Source: Pseudomonas berkeleyensis
GTDB lineage: Bacteria; Pseudomonadota; Gammaproteobacteria; Pseudomonadales; Pseudomonadaceae
DNA: 64,000 bases
Assembly: GCF_014109765.1 (NCBI RefSeq)
Contig: NZ_CP059139.1
Span: 4,396,001-4,460,000 of the forward strand
Reading direction: 5' to 3'
Shown here: one piece after another, positions 33,434 to 41,488 of the stretch
Position numbering within the stretch: position 1 is the first letter of the stretch
Layout: every line of letters begins with the position of its first letter
Made by a program: the position numbers and the translations under genes
Notes under the pieces: generated by a model
Told to the model about the DNA's origin: nothing
Database searches by the model: none
What the model saw: the letters and a program-made list of their open reading frames with translations, nothing else

Positions 33434-33862
33434 ATGAGCGACACACCTCCCTACGGCACCGGTGATGCCTCCTACCAGGCCGCTGGCGGCATCGACGGCC
33501 TACGCCGTCTGGTCGACGACTTTTACCGGCTGATGGATGAACGCCCCGAGGCCACCGCGCTGCGCGCCCTGCACCCAGCCGACCTGAGCGCCTCGCGTGA
33601 CAAGCTGGCGTGCTTCTTGAGCGGCTGGCTGGGCGGCCCACGCCTGTTCGCCGAAAAATACGGCGGCATCAGCATTCCGGCCTTCCATGCCCAGTGGCCA
33701 ATCGACCAGGCGCTGGCGGAAAGCTGGCTGAGCTGTATGGCCGGGGCCGTCGCCCTGCAGAACTATGCACCGGCCTTCGCCGATTATCTGCTGACCCAGT
33801 TGCGCGTACCCGCCGAACGCTCGGTACAGGCCAGCCAAAACCGTCACCGCAAGGAAACCTGA
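33434..33862 (+). CDS. Truncated hemoglobin, group II
   Basis: 142-residue small globin-like protein. The sequence GGIDGLRRLVDDFYRLMDE at the N-terminal helix B/E region, ACFLSGWLGGPRLFAEKYGG, and FHAQWPIDQALAESWLSCM (proximal histidine) match the TrHbII/YjbI family. Probable roles are oxygen or NO chemistry or heme-based redox. ATG 33434 was chosen over an upstream in-frame start that adds nine residues. It is followed after one base by an FKBP gene, so it is likely an operon with the next two genes. Confidence 0.88.
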   Translation: MSDTPPYGTGDASYQAAGGIDGLRRLVDDFYRLMDERPEATALRALHPADLSASRDKLACFLSGWLGGPRLFAEKYGGISIPAFHAQWPIDQALAESWLSCMAGAVALQNYAPAFADYLLTQLRVPAERSVQASQNRHRKET

Positions 33863-33863
33863 C

Positions 33864-34202
33864 ATGACTGACGAACTGATCATCGAAGACCTGCAACCCG
33901 GCGACGGCAAGGCCGTGGTCAAGGGCGCCCTGATCACTACCCAATATCGCGGCTGGCTGGCCGATGGCAGCGAGTTCGACTCGTCCTACTCGCGCGGCAT
34001 GCCGTTCCAGTGCGTGATCGGTACCGGTCGCGTGATCAAGGGCTGGGATCAGGGCCTGATGGGCATGCAGGTCGGCGGCAAGCGCAAGCTGCAGGTGCCG
34101 GCACACCTGGGTTATGGCGAGCGCAGCATGGGCGCGATTCCGCCCAACTCCGACCTGACCTTCGAGATCGAGCTGCTGGAAGTGCTGACCCGCGATGACT
34201 GA
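33864..34202 (+). CDS. FKBP-type peptidyl-prolyl cis-trans isomerase
   Basis: 112-residue single-domain PPIase without a signal peptide, so cytoplasmic. FKBP landmarks are LADGSEFDSSYSRG, GRVIKGWDQGLMGMQVGGKR and GYGERSMGAIPPNSDLTFEI. It speeds prolyl isomerisation during folding. It is tightly packed between truncated hemoglobin (one base) and a methyltransferase (8-base overlap). Confidence 0.93.
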   Translation: MTDELIIEDLQPGDGKAVVKGALITTQYRGWLADGSEFDSSYSRGMPFQCVIGTGRVIKGWDQGLMGMQVGGKRKLQVPAHLGYGERSMGAIPPNSDLTFEIELLEVLTRDD

Positions 34203-35121
34203 CACCGCCCTCGTCACCCTGCGCGAGCACCTGCTGCAGGCACTGGAAAACCACCCCGGCAACGAGACCCGGCGCCTGTTCCATGGCCGCGGTCGCTGCT
34301 GGCCGGGGCTGGAACAGATCACCGTCGATTGGCTGTCCGGCATCGTCCTGGTAATGCTGTTCCGTGAACCGTCACCGGCGCTGCGGCCGCTGCTTATGGA
34401 ACTGCTGGAAACGCCACAATGGCAGGCCAGCGGTGCACGTGGCCTGCTGCTGCAGCACCGCTACGTGCACGGCAGCGAGAGCGAATGGCTGGCCGGTGAG
34501 CCACAAGCGCAATGGCCCATCGTCGAGGACGGCCTGCACTACCTGCTCGACCTGGGCAGCAAGCAGAACAGCGGCCTATTCCTCGATATGCGCCTGGGCC
34601 GCCAGTGGGTGCGCGAACAGGCCGCCGGCAAGCGCGTGCTCAACCTGTTCGCCTACACCTGCGGCTTCTCCATCGCGGCCATCGCCGGCGGTGCCGCGCA
34701 TGTGGTCAATCTGGATATGGCCCGTGCGGCCCTGTCGCGCGGGCGCGACAACCATCGCCTGAACGGGCACGACCTCTCCCGGGTGGAGTTTCTCGGCCAT
34801 GAGCTGTTCAAGTCCTGGGGCAAGGTGCGCAAGAGCGGGCCGTACGACCTGGTGATCATCGACCCGCCAAGCTTTCAGAAAGGCAGCTTCGCTCTCACTC
34901 AGGATTACGCCAAGATTCTCCGGCGCCTGCCTGAGCTGCTGACCGAGCACGGCACCGTGCTGGCCTGCGTCAACGACCCGGATATCGGCCCGGACTTTCT
35001 CGTTGAGGGCATGGCCGCCGAGGCGCCGCAACTGCGCTTCGTCGAGCGTCTGGACAACCCGCCGGAGTTCCCCGACATATCCCCCGAGAGTGACCTGAAA
35101 GCGTTGGTGTTCCAACTGTAG
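34195..35121 (+). CDS. Class I SAM-dependent methyltransferase (RlmI/RlmK-like)
   Basis: 308-residue methyltransferase. The SAM-binding motif is NLFAYTCGFSIAA, the acidic motif II is VVNLDMARAAL, and the catalytic motif DPPSFQKGSF resembles rRNA large-subunit methyltransferases such as RlmI/RlmKL-C. It lacks an obvious PUA domain and may act on rRNA or a smaller substrate. The start overlaps the FKBP stop by 8 bases. The stop codon TAG is part of the GTAG head of a REP element. Confidence 0.85.
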   Translation: MTDTALVTLREHLLQALENHPGNETRRLFHGRGRCWPGLEQITVDWLSGIVLVMLFREPSPALRPLLMELLETPQWQASGARGLLLQHRYVHGSESEWLAGEPQAQWPIVEDGLHYLLDLGSKQNSGLFLDMRLGRQWVREQAAGKRVLNLFAYTCGFSIAAIAGGAAHVVNLDMARAALSRGRDNHRLNGHDLSRVEFLGHELFKSWGKVRKSGPYDLVIIDPPSFQKGSFALTQDYAKILRRLPELLTEHGTVLACVNDPDIGPDFLVEGMAAEAPQLRFVERLDNPPEFPDISPESDLKALVFQL

Positions 35122-35169
35122 CCCGGATGAAATCCGGGAATTGCTGGCCCCGGATTACATCCGGGCTAC
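35118..35169. repeat. REP-type inverted doublet, GTAGCCCGGAT family
   Basis: GTAGCCCGGATGAAATCCGGG, a short spacer, and the inverted copy ending CATCCGGGCTAC. The first GTAG contains the methyltransferase stop codon (35119-35121). The family is distinct from the GTAGGGTGCGC repeat 20 bp to the right. Confidence 0.85.
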
Positions 35170-35189
35170 GGGCTAACGCCTTGCTCATC

Positions 35190-35253
35190 GTAGGGTGCGC
35201 CGTGCGCACCGCCAACCAACGCTGACAGACCCGGTGCGCGTAGCGCACCCTAC
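35190..35253. repeat. REP-type inverted doublet, GTAGGGTGCGC family
   Basis: GTAGGGTGCGCCGTGCGCACC, a spacer, then an inverted arm ending GCGCACCCTAC. The right arm reads GTAGGG on the minus strand, and its TAG (35250-35252) is the stop codon of norR. Confidence 0.85.
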
Positions 35254-36800
35254 TTAATGCCCAGCCGCTTGGCCAGGCGGCTGAGGTTGGCGCGATCCAC
35301 GCCCAGCTCGCGCGCCGCGTCGGCCCATTTGCCCTGATGCCGCGCCAGGCACTGTTCGATCAACTGTCGCTGGAAGGCGTCCACCGCCGTGCGCAGCTCC
35401 ACGCCTTCCGGCACCGGCTCGCCGGACGCCAACACGGCCTCGACGGCTGCCCTCGTCTCACTGCTCGGCAAGTCCAGATCCTGCACGTCCAAACTGAGAA
35501 TCCGCGGACGCTCGCCATGGCGCGCCAGCGCCTTGATCGCCGCGCGGCCGATCAAGTGCTCCAGCTCACGCACGTTGCCCGGCCAGTCGTGGCCCAGCAG
35601 CGCCTTCTGCGCCTCGGCACTCAGGCGCAGGCTGCGCAGCCCGAGCCGGGCGCGGTTCTCTTCGAGGAAGTAGCCGGCCAGCAACAACACATCGCGACCG
35701 CGCTCACGCAACGGCGGCACCGGCAGCGGATAGACGCTCAGGCGGTGATAGAGGTCGGCGCGAAAGCGTCCGGCACGCACTTCGGCCGCCAGGTCGCGGT
35801 TGGTGGCGGCGATCACCCGCACATCGACGCGATGCTCGCGATCCGAGCCAACCCGTTGCAACTGGCCGCTCTGCAACACGCGCAACAGCTTGGCCTGGAT
35901 CGCCAAAGGCAACTCGCCCACTTCGTCGAGAAACAAACTGCCACCATCGGCCAGCTCGAACTTGCCGCTACGCTCGCTCATCGCCCCGGAAAAAGCGCCG
36001 CGCACATGGCCGAACAGTTCGCTCTCCACCAGCGCATCGGGCAATGCTGCGCAGTTGATGCTGACCAGCGGGCGCTGCGCGCGCGGCGAAGCGGCATGAA
36101 TCGCCTCGGCCACCAACTCCTTGCCGACGCCGGTCTCGCCCGTGATCAGTACGGTCAGCGGGCTGTCGCCAACCAGACGAATCTCGTCCTGCAGCTTGCG
36201 CAGCGCCGCGCTCTGCCCCACCAACTCGCGCGGTCGCTGCCGCGCCTGCTTGTACAGCTCGGTGAGCTGACGCTCAGTCTCGACCCGCTGCGCCAGGCCG
36301 CTGATACGCTCGCTGACCTTGACCGTGGCCGCCGCCAGGCTGGCAAAGGCGTCGAGGCTGTCCAGATCGAGCCGCCCGAAACTGGCCGGATCGAGCGAGT
36401 CCAGGGTCAGCAGGCCCCAGAGCTGCTCGTCCAGATACAGCGGGCAACCGAGGCAGTCGTGCACTTCAAGGTGGCCATGCAGCCCCTCGACCAGGCCGTC
36501 ATAGGGGTCAGGCAGGCCGCAATCAGCAGCGAAACGGGTCGGCCCGGCGTGCTCCAGCAACGCAGCCAAACGCGGATGCTCGCTGACCTTGAACCGTCGC
36601 CCCAGGGTATCGGCGCTCAACCCCTCGACCGCCAGCGGCACCAGAATTTCACCATCGAGCCGCAGCAGCGCCACGGCATCGCAGGGGAATAGCTGGCGCA
36701 AGGCGGCGAGCAGGCGGCGGTAACGCTCGCTGTCATCCAGCTCACGGGACAGATCAGCGACCAGGGGAATCAGAGTTTCCAGCAGAGGGTTAGCGGTCAC
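35250..36800 (-). CDS. norR: NO-responsive sigma-54 activator NorR (FhpR)
   Basis: 516-residue bacterial enhancer-binding protein. The N-terminal GAF domain keeps the iron-site residues known for NorR: HPRL, DCGLPDPYDGL, EVHDCLG and LTLD. The AAA+ domain has Walker A GETGVGKE, GAFSGA (serine where most have threonine) and GGSLFLDEVGELPL. A Fis-type helix-turn-helix ends the protein (WADAARELGVDRANLSRL). It starts with GTG at 36800 and is divergent from fhp, which it is predicted to activate when NO binds its iron. P. aeruginosa calls the homologue FhpR. Confidence 0.93.
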   Translation of the reverse strand: MTANPLLETLIPLVADLSRELDDSERYRRLLAALRQLFPCDAVALLRLDGEILVPLAVEGLSADTLGRRFKVSEHPRLAALLEHAGPTRFAADCGLPDPYDGLVEGLHGHLEVHDCLGCPLYLDEQLWGLLTLDSLDPASFGRLDLDSLDAFASLAAATVKVSERISGLAQRVETERQLTELYKQARQRPRELVGQSAALRKLQDEIRLVGDSPLTVLITGETGVGKELVAEAIHAASPRAQRPLVSINCAALPDALVESELFGHVRGAFSGAMSERSGKFELADGGSLFLDEVGELPLAIQAKLLRVLQSGQLQRVGSDREHRVDVRVIAATNRDLAAEVRAGRFRADLYHRLSVYPLPVPPLRERGRDVLLLAGYFLEENRARLGLRSLRLSAEAQKALLGHDWPGNVRELEHLIGRAAIKALARHGERPRILSLDVQDLDLPSSETRAAVEAVLASGEPVPEGVELRTAVDAFQRQLIEQCLARHQGKWADAARELGVDRANLSRLAKRLGIK

Positions 36801-36851
36801 TTAGACTACTCTTTGTCTTTATGACCCACACGCAAAGCGAGTCATTAATAC
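36796..36851. promoter_or_regulatory. Three NorR-type enhancer sites (GT-N7-AC)
   Basis: Three 11-base sites fit the NorR half-site pattern GT-N7-AC: GTCACTTAGAC (36796-36806), GTCTTTATGAC (36815-36825) and GTCATTAATAC (36841-36851). Three such sites upstream of a sigma-54 promoter is the known NorR arrangement. The first overlaps the norR GTG start codon, so autoregulation is plausible. Confidence 0.75.
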
Positions 36852-36892
36852 AACAAAACAAGCAAGCCATTGATATTTAAAGATTATTTAAA

Positions 36893-36907
36893 TGGCATGC
36901 TTTCTGA
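36893..36907 (+). promoter_or_regulatory. Candidate sigma-54 promoter of fhp, imperfect -12
   Basis: TGGCATGCTTTCTGA has a good -24 TGGCATG, but the -12 reads CTGA instead of TTGC. It lies 88 bp before the fhp ATG and about 45 bp after the third NorR site, where a promoter is expected. No better match was seen in the region. Confidence 0.35.
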
Positions 36908-36994
36908 AAGGTATCTACCGCTAACGCTAGCACGCCACAACTGGCCATACGAGCCACACCGGCGTCTTTTACTTGCCTTGCGGAGATACCCCAT

Positions 36995-38176
36995 ATGCTG
37001 ACCAACGCTCAACGTGACCTGATCAAAGCCACCGTACCCCTGCTGGAAAGCGGCGGAGAAGCGCTCACCACGCACTTCTACCGGATGATGCTCAGCGAGT
37101 ACCCCGAGGTACGCCCGCTGTTCAACCAGGCGCATCAGGCCAGTGGTGATCAGCCACGCGCTCTGGCCAACGGCGTGCTGATGTACGCCCGCCATATCGA
37201 CAAACTCGAAGCACTCGGCCCGCTGGTGCGCCAGGTGGTGAACAAGCACGTCGCCCTGCAGATTCTCCCCGAGCACTACCCCATCGTCGGCAGTTGCCTG
37301 CTGCGCGCGATCCGTGAAGTGCTGGGCGAGGAAATTGCCACCGACACGGTAATCGAGGCCTGGGCCGTGGCCTACCAGCAACTGGCCGATATCTTCATCG
37401 GTGCCGAGGAACAGCTCTATCAGGACAACGCTACGGCACCTGGTGGCTGGCGCGGCGCGCGGGCCTTCCGCGTAGCACGCAAGGTCGTCGAGAGCACCGA
37501 GATCACCTCCTTCCATCTGGCACCTGTCGATGCTGGTGCCCTGCTCGATTACCAGCCTGGCCAGTACATCGGCATGCGCCTGCTGCTGGACGGCGAGGAA
37601 GTACGCCGCAACTACTCGCTCTCGGCCCTGGCCAACGGTCGCGAATACCGCATCAGCGTCAAGCGCGAGCCTGGCGGCCGGGTCTCCAGCCACCTGCACG
37701 ATAACGTCCAGGTCGGTGACGAACTGGAGCTGTTCCCACCGGCAGGTGAGTTCACCCTGAACGCGTCGGACAAGCCACTGGCTCTGATCAGCGCCGGCGT
37801 CGGCATCACCCCGGCCCTGGCCATGCTCGATGCCGCGCGACACAGTGGCCGGCCGATCCACTTCATCCACTGCGCGCGCAATGCCGAGGTGCATGCCTTC
37901 CGCGACTGGGTCGATGCCCATGCCGCCGAGCATCCGCAGATTCGCCACTACGTCTGTTACAGCGAACCATGCGAGGGCGATGCCGCCGACGCCACCGGTT
38001 TGCTGAGCCGCGATCTGCTGGCGCAATGGCTGCCGGCTGATCGCGATCTGGACGCCTACTTCCTCGGCCCGAAACCGTTCATGGCGCAGGTCAAACGCCA
38101 CCTGCAGGCGCTGGGCGTACCGGACGAGCAGAGCCGCTACGAATTCTTCGGCCCGGCTTCGGCCCTGGATAGTTGA
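36995..38176 (+). CDS. fhp: Flavohemoglobin, nitric oxide dioxygenase
   Basis: 393-residue NO-detoxifying enzyme converting NO plus O2 to nitrate with NAD(P)H. The globin domain spans residues 1-140, with distal FYRMMLSEYPEV and proximal histidine in VNKHVALQI. The FAD-binding domain has YIGMRLLLDGEEVRRNYSLS and the NAD domain GVGITPALAML. A GGAG site precedes the ATG at 36995. It is first in an operon with ppyR and nnrS, as in P. aeruginosa. Confidence 0.96.
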   Translation: MLTNAQRDLIKATVPLLESGGEALTTHFYRMMLSEYPEVRPLFNQAHQASGDQPRALANGVLMYARHIDKLEALGPLVRQVVNKHVALQILPEHYPIVGSCLLRAIREVLGEEIATDTVIEAWAVAYQQLADIFIGAEEQLYQDNATAPGGWRGARAFRVARKVVESTEITSFHLAPVDAGALLDYQPGQYIGMRLLLDGEEVRRNYSLSALANGREYRISVKREPGGRVSSHLHDNVQVGDELELFPPAGEFTLNASDKPLALISAGVGITPALAMLDAARHSGRPIHFIHCARNAEVHAFRDWVDAHAAEHPQIRHYVCYSEPCEGDAADATGLLSRDLLAQWLPADRDLDAYFLGPKPFMAQVKRHLQALGVPDEQSRYEFFGPASALDS

Positions 38177-38194
38177 TCGATGAGGAGGTGACAC

Positions 38195-38446
38195 ATGTAC
38201 CCGCTGAACCTTCCACCCGCACACATTCTGCACCTGTCCAGCCAACTGCTCTGGAGCGGCCTGTCTCTGCTGCTTCTGGGACTGCTGGCGGCCTATGGCC
38301 TGGAACGCTACCTGAATGTGCCGACACTGGTGCTGGCGCACAGCCTGACGCTGATCGGTCCGAGCCTGCTGAAGATCGGCTATGTGCTGCGCCTGATCGC
38401 GCAGGAACGTCTGAAAAAGAGGGTCGGTGTTCATGCAATTGCTTGA
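38195..38446 (+). CDS. ppyR: Small membrane protein, PpyR homologue
   Basis: 83-residue protein with two hydrophobic segments (about residues 17-37 and 43-60) and a basic C-terminal end. Position directly between fhp and nnrS and its size match P. aeruginosa PpyR (psl and pyoverdine operon regulator). The ribosome site GAGGAGGTG is very strong. Identification is mainly by synteny; a role in NO-linked regulation is inferred. It overlaps nnrS. Confidence 0.7.
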   Translation: MYPLNLPPAHILHLSSQLLWSGLSLLLLGLLAAYGLERYLNVPTLVLAHSLTLIGPSLLKIGYVLRLIAQERLKKRVGVHAIA

Positions 38447-39608
38447 TCGCAAACAGGCACTGAGCATCCCGCCAGTCTGGCGCCTGGGTTTTCGCCCGTT
38501 CTTTCTCGCTGGCGCCCTGTTCGCCCTGCTCGCCGTCGCCCTCTGGGCGGCGGTGCTGCATGGTGCACCGGGCCTGGCGGTGCCCGGCGGCATGCTGGCC
38601 TGGCATCGTCATGAGATGCCCTTTGGTTTCGGTCTGGCGATCATCGCCGGTTTCCTGCTAACTGCCGTGCAGAACTGGACAGGCCGCCCAGGCCTGAGCG
38701 GATGGCCGCTGATCAGCCTGTTCGGCGTCTGGCTGGCGGCACGCCTGGCCTGGTTCGTACCCGCATCGCTGGCGGTGCTGATCGCACTGCAACTGGCCTT
38801 TATCGGCCTGTTCATCGCGCAGATGGCGCGCCAACTGATCGCGGCCCGGCAACGCAACAACTACCCGATCCTGCTGGTGCTGAGCCTGCTTGCGCTGTGC
38901 CAGGCACTCACGCTCACGGGTCTGGCGCTGGGCGATGACAACCTGCAGCGTCGCGGGGCGCTGGCCGCCCTATGGCTGGTCGCGGTGCTGCTGAGCCTGA
39001 TCGGCGGCCGGGTGATCCCCTTCTTCACCCAGCGCGGCCTGGGTCGAGTCGAGGCATTCGCCACTCACCCCTGGCTGGATCGCTTGCTGCTAGCCTGCGG
39101 CGTACTGGTCGCGGCGCTATTCGCCAGCGGGCATAACCTGCAGGGCCACCCGTGGCTGGCCGCGCCTTTCATCCTGCTGAGCGTGCTGCATGGCCTGCGT
39201 CTGTGGCGCTGGCATCTACGCGGCATCTGGGGCGTGCCGCTGTTGTGGTCGCTGCACCTGGGCTACGCCTGGCTGCTGGTCGCCAGCCTCAGCATGGCCG
39301 CCTGGCACCTGGGCTGGCTGACGCACCCCAGCCTGGCCAGCCATGCGTTGGCAGTGGGTGCGATGGGCGGGCTGATCCTGGCGATGATGGCGCGGGTCAG
39401 CCTCGGCCATACCGGTCGCGCCCTGCAACCGCCCAAGGCGATGGCCTGGGCCTTTGGTCTGCTCAATCTGGGCGCACTGATCAGGGTCGCCGCCGGCAGC
39501 GGCTGGTTATGGCTGGCAGTCGTATGCTGGGGCGCGGCCTTCGTCCTGTTCGCCTGGTATTACGCGCCGATGCTGTGCCAGGCGCGGGTCGATGGGCATC
39601 CGGGGTGA
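38433..39608 (+). CDS. nnrS: NnrS-family heme/copper membrane protein
   Basis: 391-residue membrane protein with about 12 hydrophobic segments. NnrS landmarks are WRLGFRPFFLAGALFA near the N-terminus, WHRHEMPFGF, GGRVIPFFTQRGLG and MARVSLGHTGR, which contain conserved histidines. NnrS proteins protect against NO-derived iron-nitrosyl stress. ATG 38433 has GAGGG 9 bases upstream; a GTG at 38427 is too close to it. It is third in the NO operon. Confidence 0.9.
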   Translation: MQLLDRKQALSIPPVWRLGFRPFFLAGALFALLAVALWAAVLHGAPGLAVPGGMLAWHRHEMPFGFGLAIIAGFLLTAVQNWTGRPGLSGWPLISLFGVWLAARLAWFVPASLAVLIALQLAFIGLFIAQMARQLIAARQRNNYPILLVLSLLALCQALTLTGLALGDDNLQRRGALAALWLVAVLLSLIGGRVIPFFTQRGLGRVEAFATHPWLDRLLLACGVLVAALFASGHNLQGHPWLAAPFILLSVLHGLRLWRWHLRGIWGVPLLWSLHLGYAWLLVASLSMAAWHLGWLTHPSLASHALAVGAMGGLILAMMARVSLGHTGRALQPPKAMAWAFGLLNLGALIRVAAGSGWLWLAVVCWGAAFVLFAWYYAPMLCQARVDGHPG

Positions 39609-39622
39609 TTGGCGGAAATTTC

Positions 39623-39848
39623 GGTGCGCACGGCGCACCCTACGGGGAGGGCGCACTGCCCAGGACGCAGCATCCGGGCTTCATCCCAATCGACCAGCGC
39701 CCCTGGGCGGACTCAGGAGCCCAGACGAACTACGGGTAGGGTGCGCCGTGCGCACCACCCAAGACGAAGCAACCGAGCTTCATCTCAATCGACCAGCACC
39801 GTAGGGCGGACTCAGGAGCGCAAGCGAACAGTCCGCCGATTACCTTCG
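39623..39848. repeat. Degenerate repeat patch between nnrS and rimI
   Basis: The region contains an inverted GTAGGGTGCGC copy (39623-39643) and a direct copy (39736-39757). It also has two ~50-base direct repeats, each with TTCATC-CAATCGACCAGC followed about 10-20 bases later by GGGCGGACTCAGGAGC. The core CAATCGACCAGC occurs at 39687-39698 and 39786-39797, and again at 39904-39915, where it encodes the rimI C-terminus. No gene is visible in 39609-39902. Confidence 0.7.
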
Positions 39849-39902
39849 CGATCGCCGGCGATCGCTTCGCGAACGGATCGCCGCCCGGTACATACCCCGG
39901 CC

Positions 39903-40355
39903 TCAATCGACCAGCGTACAGGCCATCACCAGCGCATCCTCTCGTCCACCGACCGCCGGGTAATAGTCACGGCGACGCCCCACCTCGTTGAAGCCGAAAC
40001 GCTCGTACAGGCGGTAGGCACTCTGGTTGCTGGCGCGCACTTCGAGGAAGCACTCGCGCCCACCCAGCTCGTAGGCTTCTTTCATCAAGTGCTCGAGCAG
40101 ACGCAAGCCAAGCCCACGGCCCTGGCTTTCCGGCTTGACGGTGATATTGAGCAGGTGCGCTTCGTCGAGGATCAGGTTGATCACGCCATGGCCGACCTGC
40201 TGATTGCCTTCGAACATCAGCCAGCAGTTATAGGACTTGAGGCTGTCGGTGAAGATGCCGCGCGTCCACGGATGACTGAAGGCGGCGTATTCGATCTTCA
40301 GCACGGCATCGAGATCCGCCTCGGTCATCGGGCGGAAGGAAATCGCATCGCTCAT
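39903..40355 (-). CDS. rimI: Ribosomal protein S18 alanine N-acetyltransferase RimI
   Basis: 150-residue GNAT acetyltransferase that acetylates the N-terminus of ribosomal protein S18. The acetyl-CoA motif is VKPESQGRGLGLRLLEHLM, followed by ECFLEVRASNQSAYRLYERFGF. ATG 40355 gives the standard start (MSDAISFRPMTEADL). It lies 185 bp downstream of the holD-like gene, echoing the holD-rimI order of E. coli. Its C-terminal codons share a repeated core with the adjacent repeat patch. Confidence 0.93.
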   Translation of the reverse strand: MSDAISFRPMTEADLDAVLKIEYAAFSHPWTRGIFTDSLKSYNCWLMFEGNQQVGHGVINLILDEAHLLNITVKPESQGRGLGLRLLEHLMKEAYELGGRECFLEVRASNQSAYRLYERFGFNEVGRRRDYYPAVGGREDALVMACTLVD

Positions 40356-40540
40356 TGGAATACTCAAAAATATCTACGATCTTGCGAGCTAGAGCCATGC
40401 AATACCGATGGCGCCCCCGCAAAAACAAGTGAGAAACGGTCGGAGTCGCGGGCGACTGTACTTTTGTACATGAGTATTTCGGCCGGGCTGGCGTGCCAGA
40501 TTGTTTTAAACACAGCAGGGCCGACACACAGCTAATAGTT

Positions 40541-41344
40541 TTACGGAGCTAGCCAGCGCTGACGAACACGCCGCATCGCCTGCCACAGCTCGCGCTTGCG
40601 CGCCGGCTCTTCCATCAGCAGCTCCAGGCCCGGCAAGGCCCAGCACGTCCCCAGCCCTTCGACCTGAGATTCGCGGTTGTAACTATGTTCGTCGCCCTCA
40701 CCGGCGAAGCGAATGGCCGGCAGGCCGACCAACCACAGGCAGGCACTGGGCTGCTCTTCCAGCCGTGCGGCAACGAAGCTCTGCACGAACTCCAGCGCCG
40801 CTTGCGGGCCCTGATCCATATTGCCGCGCACCAGCAGTGGCCAGCGCACTGGCTCGCCGAGCAGTTGCGGGCTATCCGGCAAGCCGGCGGCGCGCAGCAG
40901 ATCCTTGAGCAGGATGTAGGCCGGGTCGCGGCTCTGGAAAGGCTGGCCAGTAGGCAGCTCCACCAGCAGGGCGCAGTCACCGGCACGCAGCAACTGCAGG
41001 GCGAAACGCGGAGGCGGCAGGCTAACGCGCTGCGGTTTTTCCTCGACCGACTCCGGTTCTGCAGCTACCGGCTCGACAACTGCCTGGCGCGGCTGGGCAC
41101 CTGGACGCGGAATCTCGATCTTCGGCCGTTCGACAACCGCTGCCGCCGAGGCTTCACGCACGGCAGCCACCGCCGGAGCGCTCGGCTCGGCCGGCATTTC
41201 GACCACGTCCACCTCGACCTCAGCCTGCGGCGGCTCGAGCAACTCGGGGCGTGACGGGGCAGCGAAAGGCAATACGGTACGCGGCAGCCAGCTGGCAACC
41301 TGCATCGCGTCGAGGTAGGCACGTCGGCGCTGCTCGGGGATCAC
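40541..41344 (-). CDS. holD: Probable DNA polymerase III psi subunit (HolD)
   Basis: 267-residue protein. The N-terminal part VIPEQRRRAYLDAMQVASWLPR resembles the start of gamma-proteobacterial psi proteins. A Pro/Ala/Glu-rich linker occupies residues ~35-120. The C-terminal domain (from PRFALQLLRAGDCALLVELP) is globular with VGLPAIRF near the end. The genetic position directly upstream of rimI is the holD position. I chose GTG 41344 with GGAGG upstream. Pseudomonas psi is known to be longer and diverged, so identification is by context plus weak similarity. Confidence 0.65.
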   Translation of the reverse strand: MIPEQRRRAYLDAMQVASWLPRTVLPFAAPSRPELLEPPQAEVEVDVVEMPAEPSAPAVAAVREASAAAVVERPKIEIPRPGAQPRQAVVEPVAAEPESVEEKPQRVSLPPPRFALQLLRAGDCALLVELPTGQPFQSRDPAYILLKDLLRAAGLPDSPQLLGEPVRWPLLVRGNMDQGPQAALEFVQSFVAARLEEQPSACLWLVGLPAIRFAGEGDEHSYNRESQVEGLGTCWALPGLELLMEEPARKRELWQAMRRVRQRWLAP

Positions 41345-41488
41345 ACGGCCTCCACTGGCAAAGATGCGCCGCTCCAACAGGCGTTGGGCACGGCAACAGG
41401 ATTGGGGATCGCGACGTCTACACAGCAACGTCGCAAGATGGCGGCAATTGTCGCGTGAAATACCCCGCGCGGGAAGCACGAACGGCCT

